From Christensenella sp. UBA5399 (lineage in GTDB: Bacteria; Bacillota; Clostridia; Christensenellales; Christensenellaceae), in contig DHOD01000114.1 in NCBI GenBank assembly GCA_002407725.1, positions 6,226-31,174 on the forward strand: a stretch of 24,949 bases of DNA, in the 5' to 3' direction. Below the pieces are notes generated by a model, which had not been told where the DNA came from, made no database searches, and was given only the letters and a program-made list of their open reading frames with translations. The first letter of the stretch is position 1. Each line of letters opens with the position of its first letter. Below, in pieces: positions 1-8,024 of this stretch. The position numbers were made by a program, and so were the translations under genes.

Positions 1-20
1 ATTCATGGAGGACATTTACA

Positions 21-3000
21 ATGAAACTGTTCAGGAATATCGTTGCCATTATCTTACTTGTTATTTTGTGCGTGGCTGCACTGCCTGCCTTTGCAACGGA
101 GTCGGAGGCAGAACAGCAGGGCATGCAGGCGGAAACCGCTCCTTTACAGATGGTCGGCGCTTTCGACCCGCTGGAAAAGGACACATTTGAAATCTGTGCG
201 GGTTCGCGCGATACAATAGAGCTGCCCGAAGTTTTGCTTGCCTATCTTATACAGGAGGACGGCAGCATCAGTCCCGACGTGAGCGAAGTGCCCGTCACAT
301 GGAGCGGCGATTACGATGTGGGGATACCGGACGAATATACGCTGACGGCGGTTTTGCCGGAGGAAATGGTTTGGGCGGAAGGCCTGCAGCTACCCACGAT
401 ATCCGTGACCGTTTTGGAAGCGCCATCAAAGGCGGAAGACAAACAAACAACACCGGAAGAGCAGGAAATTAAGCAGGAAGCTTCTCCTGCGTCGGACGGG
501 CAAATCGCCGAAGACAATAGCCTGAGCGTTATGACCCTTGCAGGATTTACATTGCAAGAGATGTTTAGCGGCACACCAGAAATCATCGTGGCGCAAGGCA
601 CCCCACAAGAGGATATTCCACTGCCCGAAGCGCTGGACGCGGTTGATGAGGATGCACGGGAAATTATGGTGCCGGGCATTGTGTGGGAAAGCGACGCATA
701 CAATGCCGCCCTGCCCGGCGACTATGAGTTCCGAGCGGTGGTGCCGGATGGATACGCCCTGGCGCAGGAAGCAGCAACACCGCAGGTGATTGTCCGGGTA
801 CAGGGCATGATCAGAACGGCGGGCATGGGCAGCAAAATTGCGGAGGCAAGCGCCAACCTGATGCTCTCTAAGCTGGAAAAGTATCTGGATAAGCGCGAGG
901 AGCAGGGCGACAGTGCATTTGCGGGTTTTCTGGGAGATTTGATCCGCAACAACGAGCAGGACGAAATCCATGAGATATTGGGGATTGTGCAGGATATCGA
1001 GCGTGACGTCGAGCTGCTGCACGCGGAGATGACCGCAAGTTTTGCCGAGGTGATGGCAAAACTGAACAACATGGCGCTGACGCCGTTTTTACAGAACATT
1101 TCCAGGAACCAGAGTAAGATTGACAAGGCATGGACACTGTACGAAAACGCGATCCTGCAAATCGAGGCTGACGGCGGTAATATAACTGATATTACCGATC
1201 CGTGGTTCGATTTGTTTTTCAACGAAATTGAAGGCATGGATATTCCGGATATGCTGGATGACCTGAACGCACAGCTGGTTTTATCCACAGGGCTGGGCGA
1301 TAGCCTGTATACGGCTGCTGAAGACGCGTTCTCCAGCGCGACGGTGTTTGAACACCAGTATGTGGGCAATTTGGTGGATATCTACCAGGTGTTGACGGGC
1401 ATGCAGGGACAGTTGATATCGCTCTATGTCGAGCTGTGCGACAGAAAGGCGGCGCAGGGCCAGCAGACAAATTATGACGTGCTGGAAGGCCAGGTTGCGA
1501 AGAGCATCGATAATCAGGCTGACAGCCTTGTTATTGACACACGGTCGCACACCGATATTTACGAAAACAACGATGCATCGACCGGCGTGATCCTCTATGC
1601 GGACACGACCAATTTTCAGCTAACCAACAAAAACGGCGCTTATCCGGCTTACCGGGTGCGCAGCAATGCGGATTACACTGATTACGTGATTGTCAACCAG
1701 CCGTTCACAATGAACCAAATGGCCGAACTTCGGTATGGTTGGGCAGCCTATGGACACACAACGTTCTACAAAAACCTGCTCCGGTCTACGGACGGTCTTT
1801 ATTCACTTCCCACATCCGCAGCGGGATTAAACGGACTTTTCGATGGTATGACTGGGACCTATTCCACATGGCTTATGGAAAACGGCGCGCTCAAGCTTTC
1901 ATCAGAGCCAAGCTTGTTCCTTGTAGATAAGATCAGTGGGGCAAACCAGGATAGTCCACAGCAATTCATGCTCAAGGCGTATTCTTCGACTGTGCCCCTG
2001 CAAACAACGAATGATGATTATGAGATATGGGAATTCAGCAAGATAGCCAACAACAACGGCAGCTACAAGGACCCGATCAATAATAAGACGTATAGCCTGG
2101 GTGACGCGCCCGTGTGGCTGATCTATAAATCGAATGCGTCAAACGAAAACTATATCAGGGTCAATACTGTGGAAAAGCTGAAAACCATCACGCATGTGGC
2201 GGACGGCCAGACGCTTGACCTGACGGGCATACAGCAAACGGATATCGGGCTGGACGGGCATATGATCTCCATGAGCGGCAACTCCACCATTGTCTCAAAC
2301 AGTACGCTTACCATGAATGAGCTCTCGTTGCAGATCGGCGAGGGCGCAAATGTCACGCTGGAAAACGTCAACCTGATAAATTCACAGGCAGCGCCGGTCA
2401 CCACGCTTGGCACATGCGGCATTACGATTCGCGGTGGATGCGGCTTTATTGTCAAATCCGGAAGCGAATCTGTCAGACAACCCGGATTGATGATACAAAG
2501 CAGCGGTCTGACGCTGCAGGGCGATGGTGACCTGACCGTGAGCGGCGTAGGGGAGAGTGGGCTGCGGGTGCCAATGGGGACAAGCGTGTCCATACGCGAA
2601 CTGACGCTGGTGGCGTTGGCGAAATGGATTGTCGGGGGTGTCTATCCTCCTGGCATAGGCGATTCTGAGGCGTCTTGCGGCGAGATATCCATCGGCGGGG
2701 GAGCACATGTCACAACAGACTGCGACTGGGGAAGCAGGGATTACATATGGTATACTGTAGGCCGGTCGTTCAAATATATCAATATTGGATACAAGGGGAG
2801 TACCGCATCGCCCGGGCTGATAGAGAATTGCACGCTTAACCTCAGGCAGGGCGGCATTTCTGACCCGATCGTGATCGGCGAGAACGTAACGTGGGAAGGC
2901 ATGGTGGATTATCGCGGCGAAATAAAGACAATGGATTTTCCCAATGCGGGTACTGATACGGACATGTTTATTTGCATCGTCGGCAAGGACGGCAGGCGCA

Positions 3001-4577
3001 CGGATGATATACAAATCAACTCTTCCATACATGAAAGCAATGCGCTGAATAAGGGCGATACCGAGAAATTTGATATGTATGGGATAGATGTGGGGGAAAT
3101 CAGCCATATCGAGGTGTATACAAACGGTTCGGACGACTGGCGGGGCGAATCTATATGGTTTTCCACAAAGAAGGACAATTTCACGCAACGCACAAATTTT
3201 GCGCTTTACGAATGGGTGTGCAGCAAGAACGGCAGGATGCTGTTTTATGCCGAAATGCCCGTGCTGAAGGTGCAACTTCGCACCGCGAGCGAGGATAATG
3301 CCGGCTCGGACGCAACAATCTATATGAAGGCGATGTACAGGGACGGGAACGGGAACGTCGCCTATACGCCGGAAATCAATTGCAAGGATTACATCGGCGG
3401 CAACGCATATCGGAAAAATACGACGGATACCATGTACATCAATTTCGACCAACAGATGTCAAGGCCCGGCGCGTTGACCGCGGGCAATTTCCTGGGAATT
3501 TCCCTGCGCATAGACGGCAACGACAAGTGGTGTATGAAGGAATACTATTATTCGCTGGTAACACCGTGGGACGGAGATGATGTCTTTTCCGGAAATTTGG
3601 TGACAAACCAGTGGTTTAACCAGAGGGGATATGAAAACAAATTCTTCATAGACCCGGCGCGCAGCATGCAATATAGCTTAACCGTCAAAACATCCTCGAA
3701 AAACAATTCCGAGACGGACGATCATATACTCTATGCCATTGGCGAGGAAGAAAGCAATATGAGCTCGTTTGTGTGGAGCAGCCACAACGCCAGCGGAAAC
3801 ACAATGAAAAAGGGCTCGACCGACGCATTCAACGTGGTATTTGACAAGGCGATCGATGAAATTGAGGTGTTGCAGCTTAAGAGCGAGGGCGGCGATAAGT
3901 GGCAGCCGGAAACCATCACGATCCACCGCATCATAGATGGCGTCCCGCTGACGGAGGATTACGTATTCACCATAGACAAAGCGTTTGAGAAAAAGGACGG
4001 CGTGCAGACATACACCTACAGCCATACGGAATCGACCGACGGAAGGTATGTGCGCTCCTCCAGCCCCGCGGGCGAGGTGTATAGCGCTATGCCTGTCATT
4101 GTAACGGGCGACCAACTGCGCACACTGAAGAGCGAAGGGGGCAGCCTGAGCATCAACAGGATAGACGAATATGGCGAAGTAATCTATTCCTGGCGGATAG
4201 ATGCGGATAATCTGGATGGCGACCGGCTTAAAAACCTTTGGCGGCTGGACACGACAGTTTCCAGATCGGAGGATATACTCACCGACGCGGATGGCGGGAG
4301 GAAAGACGCATTGCTCAATATATTCGATCAAACCGGCAATCTGCCCGGCGAAATTACGTTCAGGGTGCGCGCAGACCTGCCCAGAGGTACTTTGATCGAG
4401 CTCTTTTCGCTGGAAGACGTCGCTGTAACCTGGAATAACAGCGTGCAGGAACTGTCTGATGAGCAGCTGGCTAAAATAAACGACCTTACCGAGCTGTTGA
4501 CGGATGATGAGGGAGATATCAATATCCCGCTGAAACAGTTGGTAAATTATGTGCTGGTGCAAAAGCCGGCGGAATGA
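21..4577 (+). CDS. Large secreted mosaic surface protein (Ig-like, helical bundle, beta-helix-like, PLAT-like modules)
   Basis: I do not recognise this as a named gene. The 1518-residue product starts with a clear signal peptide (hydrophobic residues 7-20, probable cleavage after A25 in PAFA). Two related Ig-like modules follow (about 55-133 and 175-261), each with a 'VTWSGDY' or 'IVWESDAY' core and a 'PGDYEFRAVVP'-type strand. Residues 265-500 are rich in amphipathic helix, like a long helical bundle. Residues 735-935 have the repetitive N/G/S-rich pattern of a beta-helix, including a 'GIGDSEASCGEISIGGGAHV' unit typical of Firmicutes surface proteins. Three PLAT/LH2-like modules then appear (about 978-1070, 1080-1195, 1217-1320), each ending in an I.V...G.D.W pattern. 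No LPXTG, SLH or C-terminal membrane anchor is visible, so it is probably released or held non-covalently. GGAGG at 7-11 supports the start. Adhesion, host-glycan or lipid binding, or pore formation are all possible; function is unknown. Confidence 0.85.
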   Translation: MKLFRNIVAIILLVILCVAALPAFATESEAEQQGMQAETAPLQMVGAFDPLEKDTFEICAGSRDTIELPEVLLAYLIQEDGSISPDVSEVPVTWSGDYDVGIPDEYTLTAVLPEEMVWAEGLQLPTISVTVLEAPSKAEDKQTTPEEQEIKQEASPASDGQIAEDNSLSVMTLAGFTLQEMFSGTPEIIVAQGTPQEDIPLPEALDAVDEDAREIMVPGIVWESDAYNAALPGDYEFRAVVPDGYALAQEAATPQVIVRVQGMIRTAGMGSKIAEASANLMLSKLEKYLDKREEQGDSAFAGFLGDLIRNNEQDEIHEILGIVQDIERDVELLHAEMTASFAEVMAKLNNMALTPFLQNISRNQSKIDKAWTLYENAILQIEADGGNITDITDPWFDLFFNEIEGMDIPDMLDDLNAQLVLSTGLGDSLYTAAEDAFSSATVFEHQYVGNLVDIYQVLTGMQGQLISLYVELCDRKAAQGQQTNYDVLEGQVAKSIDNQADSLVIDTRSHTDIYENNDASTGVILYADTTNFQLTNKNGAYPAYRVRSNADYTDYVIVNQPFTMNQMAELRYGWAAYGHTTFYKNLLRSTDGLYSLPTSAAGLNGLFDGMTGTYSTWLMENGALKLSSEPSLFLVDKISGANQDSPQQFMLKAYSSTVPLQTTNDDYEIWEFSKIANNNGSYKDPINNKTYSLGDAPVWLIYKSNASNENYIRVNTVEKLKTITHVADGQTLDLTGIQQTDIGLDGHMISMSGNSTIVSNSTLTMNELSLQIGEGANVTLENVNLINSQAAPVTTLGTCGITIRGGCGFIVKSGSESVRQPGLMIQSSGLTLQGDGDLTVSGVGESGLRVPMGTSVSIRELTLVALAKWIVGGVYPPGIGDSEASCGEISIGGGAHVTTDCDWGSRDYIWYTVGRSFKYINIGYKGSTASPGLIENCTLNLRQGGISDPIVIGENVTWEGMVDYRGEIKTMDFPNAGTDTDMFICIVGKDGRRTDDIQINSSIHESNALNKGDTEKFDMYGIDVGEISHIEVYTNGSDDWRGESIWFSTKKDNFTQRTNFALYEWVCSKNGRMLFYAEMPVLKVQLRTASEDNAGSDATIYMKAMYRDGNGNVAYTPEINCKDYIGGNAYRKNTTDTMYINFDQQMSRPGALTAGNFLGISLRIDGNDKWCMKEYYYSLVTPWDGDDVFSGNLVTNQWFNQRGYENKFFIDPARSMQYSLTVKTSSKNNSETDDHILYAIGEEESNMSSFVWSSHNASGNTMKKGSTDAFNVVFDKAIDEIEVLQLKSEGGDKWQPETITIHRIIDGVPLTEDYVFTIDKAFEKKDGVQTYTYSHTESTDGRYVRSSSPAGEVYSAMPVIVTGDQLRTLKSEGGSLSINRIDEYGEVIYSWRIDADNLDGDRLKNLWRLDTTVSRSEDILTDADGGRKDALLNIFDQTGNLPGEITFRVRADLPRGTLIELFSLEDVAVTWNNSVQELSDEQLAKINDLTELLTDDEGDINIPLKQLVNYVLVQKPAE

Positions 4578-4697
4578 CCGGGTGGGAATTGGCGGTAAAA
4601 GGATGATTTTACAGTCCTTTCCCGCTGCATGGGAGCCTACTCGCCATCACCTCTACAGGCGCTCGCCACCAATAGCAGCCGAAATATCCCAAATAAC

Positions 4698-4728
4698 AAG
4701 CGCATTTTTCAGACCGGAAAGTGCGCTT
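4698..4728 (+). terminator. Hairpin between the surface protein and the carboxylesterase, possible weak terminator
   Basis: AAGCGCA (4698-4704) pairs with TGCGCTT (4722-4728), and the stem can extend inward through T-rich and A-rich arms with one bulge. There is no strong T-tract after it, only TGATTTATGG, so it may be a weak terminator or a processing or mRNA-stability hairpin. The 231-bp spacer holds no other gene that I can support. Confidence 0.35.
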
Positions 4729-4734
4729 GATTTA

Positions 4735-4743
4735 TGGTATAGT
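4735..4743 (+). promoter_or_regulatory. Candidate extended -10 promoter for the carboxylesterase
   Basis: TGGTATAGT matches the extended -10 form (TGn followed by TATAGT). There is no convincing -35 at 17 bases. It lies 65 bases before the esterase start, which has an AAGGAG ribosome binding site at 4796-4801. Confidence 0.35.
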
Positions 4744-4808
4744 CTGGGTATAGGTTATGACTATCAATTGAAGTGTATTAATAATGGAGTTGACAAGGAG
4801 ATTTTAGG

Positions 4809-6497
4809 ATGAAAAAAATAGTATCACTTGTGATGTGTTGTGCGCTAACGGCCGTATTGGCTGTGGGATGCACCGCGCAGAAAGAGGAAAACACCCCGCA
4901 GACAACAGATAATTTGCAGAAAACAGCGGAAACGGAACCGACCCCGACAGTTGCACCGGAAGAGACTGAACCGACTGCAACAGAACCGGCAGAGAAATCC
5001 CCGGAAGAAAATGAAACGGTTGTGAAAACCAATTATGGCGAAGTGATGGGCGCAGAGCAGGATGGCGTGCTCTCATATAAGGGCATTCCATTTGCAGCCC
5101 CGCCGCTTGGCGAACTGCGTTTTGCGCCGCCCCAGCCACTCGAAGGATGGGACGATGTGCTGGACTGCACGGAATTTCGCGGCACAGCCATGCAGGCGCA
5201 AGCCTCGCAGGAAGAAGGCATAGAGTACAGCGAAGATTGCCTGTACCTTAACATTTGGCGGACAGCGGAAGAGCAGCAAGAGCCGATGCCCGTACTGGTG
5301 TTCATCCATGGCGGCGCGTTTACACAGGGTTCGCCCGCAAAAACAACATACGACGGCACACGCTTTGCGCAAGATGGCGTGGTGCAGGTCAATATTGCTT
5401 ATCGCCTCAATGCGCTCGGGTTCATGCCGTCCGAGGAAATAACGGAAGAATATGGAAACTTTGGAAACAACGGTGTACTGGACCAGATACAGGCGCTCAC
5501 ATGGGTGAAGGAAAATATAGAGCAGTTTGGCGGCGACCCGCAAAACATCACAATCTGCGGCGAATCGGCCGGGGCGTTCAGCGTTTCCAACCTGATGCTC
5601 AGTCCCAAAGCGGAAGGCCTGTTCCAGAAGGCCATCATAGAAAGCGGCACCACTGTTTCGCAGGCCGTTACCGCACCTTTCTGCGACGGCACCACCACAC
5701 AGGCACTGGGGAATGCACAACGCCTGATGGATAGCCTGAATGTGGAATCGATCGAAGAACTGCGACAGGCAGGGGCGCAGGAGGTTGCCGATGCCAGCGC
5801 CTTTTCGCTGGATATGCTGCATCCGTCCAGACAGGCGTTCTTCCCGGTATTCGACGGCGATATACTGCCGGAAGACCCGCTTGCCGCAATTGAAAACGGT
5901 GCGTTCAACAAGGTTAAACTGCTGGTGGGTTACAATACGGATGAGGGCTCTATCTTTATCGATGAAAGTATGACTGAACAGCAGTATGATGAATTTCTGG
6001 AAAACCTGTTCCCCAAAAGCGCAGGCAAGGTGCAGGAACGCTACCCTGTGGACGAACAGCATACGCCGGCCGACCGGGCACGCAACATCGTGAAGATGGG
6101 TTTTCGCATGGGTGGCGACCTGTTTGCCGACCAGCTTTATGCCGCGGGTGAGGACGCATATCTCTATCATTTCAACTATTCCGTTCCCGCGCTGGAGGAA
6201 GCAGGCCTTGGAACCACGCACGCACTGGAGCTGCTGTTTGTGTTCGACCAGTTTCCGGAGGGTGTAGAGCTGGACGAGGAAGCGCGCGCTTTTGTGGAGG
6301 AGGTGCATGGACGTTGGCTCAACTTCATCAAAACAGGCGATCCCAATGAAGGGATCGATTTTGATACGAAATGGGAGTCCTACACCCCTGATGAAAAGCA
6401 GACGATGGTACTCAATGAAAACTCCCATATGGCGGCGATGGAGGAACAGGAGGATTTGGCGTTTGTTACTGAAATGCTGTGGGAGCGTTACGAATAA
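4809..6497 (+). CDS. Secreted lipoprotein carboxylesterase (type B, alpha/beta hydrolase)
   Basis: This is a 562-residue type-B carboxylesterase (COesterase family) that should hydrolyse carboxylic esters at the outer face of the membrane. The signal peptide ends in lipobox LAVG-C21. A low-complexity T/E/P linker (about 25-70) separates the lipid anchor from the catalytic domain. The oxyanion-hole motif HGGAF (167-171), the nucleophile elbow GESAG with Ser253, an acidic residue at Glu379 in NTDEGS, and His471 in GTTHALE make a complete Ser-Glu-His triad. 'SEDCLYLNIW' (141-150) is the second family signature. Length is normal for the family. AAGGAG at 4796-4801 fixes the start. It reads in the same direction as the surface protein 231 bases upstream and stops 70 bases before a strong terminator, so it is probably a single-gene unit. 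Its substrate cannot be read from sequence: plant-ester, aryl ester or p-nitrobenzyl-type esterases share this fold. Confidence 0.93.
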   Translation: MKKIVSLVMCCALTAVLAVGCTAQKEENTPQTTDNLQKTAETEPTPTVAPEETEPTATEPAEKSPEENETVVKTNYGEVMGAEQDGVLSYKGIPFAAPPLGELRFAPPQPLEGWDDVLDCTEFRGTAMQAQASQEEGIEYSEDCLYLNIWRTAEEQQEPMPVLVFIHGGAFTQGSPAKTTYDGTRFAQDGVVQVNIAYRLNALGFMPSEEITEEYGNFGNNGVLDQIQALTWVKENIEQFGGDPQNITICGESAGAFSVSNLMLSPKAEGLFQKAIIESGTTVSQAVTAPFCDGTTTQALGNAQRLMDSLNVESIEELRQAGAQEVADASAFSLDMLHPSRQAFFPVFDGDILPEDPLAAIENGAFNKVKLLVGYNTDEGSIFIDESMTEQQYDEFLENLFPKSAGKVQERYPVDEQHTPADRARNIVKMGFRMGGDLFADQLYAAGEDAYLYHFNYSVPALEEAGLGTTHALELLFVFDQFPEGVELDEEARAFVEEVHGRWLNFIKTGDPNEGIDFDTKWESYTPDEKQTMVLNENSHMAAMEEQEDLAFVTEMLWERYE

Positions 6498-6564
6498 CGA
6501 TTATATTGAGTCGGAGAACACTCGACGAAATCAACAATTCGGATTTGACAGGCGTCGGTACACC

Positions 6565-6605
6565 AAAACAGAGTCTGCATGCTTTGCATGCAGACTCTGT
6601 TTTTT
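6565..6605 (+). terminator. Strong rho-independent terminator of the carboxylesterase gene
   Basis: An 18-bp perfect stem (6565-6582 with 6586-6603) closes on a TTT loop and runs into a T-tract, TTTTTTAT at 6600-6607. The A-rich 5' arm also allows function on the other strand. The insertion sequence begins immediately after this T-tract. Confidence 0.93.
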
Positions 6606-6664
6606 ATATGTGCCGAATCCACTGGCTATGCCAGTGGTACAGAAAGAGCTTTAGCGAGACAAGC

Positions 6665-6727
6665 AAAACCTCCATTTGATAAACTAAACTTGGTCTGCCA
6701 ACCAAGAAAAAATCAAATGGAGGTTTT
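6665..6727 (+). promoter_or_regulatory. Stem-loop burying the tnpA ribosome binding site
   Basis: A 16-bp perfect inverted repeat (6665-6680 with 6712-6727) encloses a second hairpin, CTTGGT/ACCAAG (6689-6694 with 6701-6706). The 3' arm contains GGAGG (6719-6723), the tnpA ribosome binding site, so the folded mRNA leader would hide it. Translation repression by a 5' leader hairpin is known for IS200; its presence here is read directly from the sequence. Confidence 0.8.
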
Positions 6728-6731
6728 GAAA

Positions 6732-7196
6732 ATGTCAGAAGACACTAAAAGTTTAGCACATACAAAATGGAACTGCAAATACCATATAGTGTTTGCTCCA
6801 AAATATCGGAGGAAGGTAATATATGGGCAATTGCGAGCGGATTTAGGAGCGATTTTAAGAGAGTTATGCAGATGGAAAGGAGTAAACATATTGGAAGCAG
6901 AAATGTGTGTTGACCATGTTCATATGTTGGTGGAGATTCCGCCGAAAATGAGCGTTTCTGGTTTTGTGGGTTTCTTGAAAGGGAAGAGCAGCCTACTGTT
7001 GCATGAGCGGCATGGGAACCTAAAATACAAACATGGCAATAGAAGTTTCTGGTGCCGGGGTTACTACGTTGATACGGCGGGTAAAAATGCGAAGAGAATA
7101 GCGGAATATATACAGAATCAGATAAAAGAAGATCAAGTAAATGAACAACTGACATTCAAAGAGTATATAGACCCGTTTACGGGTGGCAAGAAGTAG
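6732..7196 (+). CDS. tnpA: IS200-group transposase TnpA (Y1 HUH single-strand transposase)
   Basis: The 154-residue protein matches the single-ORF IS200 transposase in length and layout. The metal-binding HUH motif is H62-V-H64 in 'CVDHVHMLVEIPP', and the nucleophilic tyrosine is Y126 in 'RIAEYIQNQ'. The N-terminal 'HTKWNCKYHIVFAPKYRR' block and 'FWCRGYYVDTAGKN' are family signatures. Such enzymes act as dimers, cut single-stranded DNA at subterminal hairpins and move by peel-and-paste. I chose ATG 6732 because GGAGG (6719-6723) sits 8 bases before it; ATG 6717 is in frame but would overlap that site. No frameshift or missing catalytic residue is seen, so the element may be active. Confidence 0.95.
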   Translation: MSEDTKSLAHTKWNCKYHIVFAPKYRRKVIYGQLRADLGAILRELCRWKGVNILEAEMCVDHVHMLVEIPPKMSVSGFVGFLKGKSSLLLHERHGNLKYKHGNRSFWCRGYYVDTAGKNAKRIAEYIQNQIKEDQVNEQLTFKEYIDPFTGGKK

Positions 7197-7371
7197 TATC
7201 GCAACTGGCAGACCAATATGCGCCTTGAGGCGCTGCTAGTAACAGAGCCTTCAAGGCGTATAAGAAATACCACCGGCTCAGCCGGTGGATTTTTATTGTT
7301 CGGAAAGATTCGAACCTGCCAAGCCACCAGATACGTACGATCTTTTCAGAAGCCCTTATTTTGTCACCGAT

Positions 7372-7992
7372 TTAGTTTGCATACAGCTTTGCCAATGCCT
7401 TGAAAATCAGCATCCCCGCCTCGGCCCCAGCGTCAATCGATCCGATGGATTGGTCTCCATAATATGCGATTCGTCCATGCTTGGCTTTCATTGCTTTTGT
7501 TTCTTCCACGCCCAATGCTGCCGCTTCATATGCTTTTTGAAAAGCGTCTCCTTTATTGTTTTGTGCATTTTCCTTCAATACGTTGACTGCGGGGCATATA
7601 GAATCCAATATGGTTTTGTCACCCGGTGCGGACTGGGCTTTCTCCATAACAAGATTAATTCCAGCCTCCATGGCACCTGCAACTTCTCCAAGATTTGCGT
7701 CTTCCTTGCCTTTTAATTCTTTTGCCATCCCAATTAATATAAAGGACATGATGGTCCCCAGTGTCGATGGGGCCGCTTCGTTAAATTCACCGGAACACCC
7801 CCTCAATAACAAACCTAAATCTTTTTCACTCGAATTTTCTATATAGTTTTTTATTGCATCAAAACCCTGCTTCATTGTAATGCCCAAATCGCCGTCCCCG
7901 TAACGGCCGTCCAGTTCGGCCAGGTGACCGGCGTTGCGGACCATGATCTTCCGGATGGCACTAACAGCGTTTAACAATTCTTCCCGGTTCAT
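7372..7992 (-). CDS. dhaL: Dihydroxyacetone kinase subunit DhaL (nucleotide-binding, Dak2)
   Basis: This 206-residue Dak2-domain protein is the phosphoryl-carrying subunit of a DhaK/DhaL kinase. The Mg-nucleotide signature DGRYGDGDLG supplies Asp28, Asp33 and Asp35, equivalent to the three metal-binding aspartates of E. coli DhaL. 'APSTLGT' and the 'GDKTILD' and 'GRIAYYGDQSIGSIDAGA' blocks are also family-typical. The start at 7992 has GAGGAGG seven bases upstream; the longer open frame to 8118 overlaps dhaK and lacks a site. The gene lies 32 bases behind dhaK, so they form an operon. No DhaM (PTS-type phosphodonor) is in the window, so whether it takes phosphate from ATP or from the PTS is undetermined. 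Confidence 0.93.
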   Translation of the reverse strand: MNREELLNAVSAIRKIMVRNAGHLAELDGRYGDGDLGITMKQGFDAIKNYIENSSEKDLGLLLRGCSGEFNEAAPSTLGTIMSFILIGMAKELKGKEDANLGEVAGAMEAGINLVMEKAQSAPGDKTILDSICPAVNVLKENAQNNKGDAFQKAYEAAALGVEETKAMKAKHGRIAYYGDQSIGSIDAGAEAGMLIFKALAKLYAN

Positions 7993-8024
7993 TTGTGTTC
8001 CTCCTCTGTATGACATCATATGAT

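Larger units (their letters stand above)
6608..7296 (+). mobile_element. IS200-group element (IS200/IS605 family), about 0.69 kb, apparently intact
   Basis: The element has one tnpA gene between two subterminal hairpins, as IS200-type elements do, with no terminal inverted repeats. The left hairpin is CCACTGGC/GCCAGTGG (6619-6637, TAT loop) and the right one is CCACCGGC/GCCGGTGG (7270-7288, TCA loop); each has 8 bp and a 3-nt loop. I place the ends where TTTTTAT occurs just outside the left hairpin (ending 6607) and just after the right hairpin (ending 7296). That is an inference from the repeat and from the usual 700-bp size, and the true cleavage points may differ by several bases. No tnpB or RNA-guided nuclease gene is present. 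Confidence 0.85.

Noticed and set aside
2382..3452. Long open frame (356 codons) opposite the surface protein gene
   Set aside because: It is a shadow of the coding strand with compositional bias and no start signal.
4549..4812. 87-codon open frame between the surface protein and the esterase
   Set aside because: It overlaps both genes, has no ribosome binding site and shows no domain.
5073..6428. Long open frame (451 codons) on the strand opposite the carboxylesterase
   Set aside because: It lies wholly inside a gene with a complete catalytic triad, and its translation is a Cys/His/Arg-rich shadow without any recognisable domain or ribosome binding site.
7307..7316. GATTCGAACC, which on the minus strand reads like a tRNA T-arm
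   Set aside because: The flanking bases do not form the T-stem, no acceptor or anticodon stem fits upstream, and no CCA end follows. It is at most a decayed fragment.
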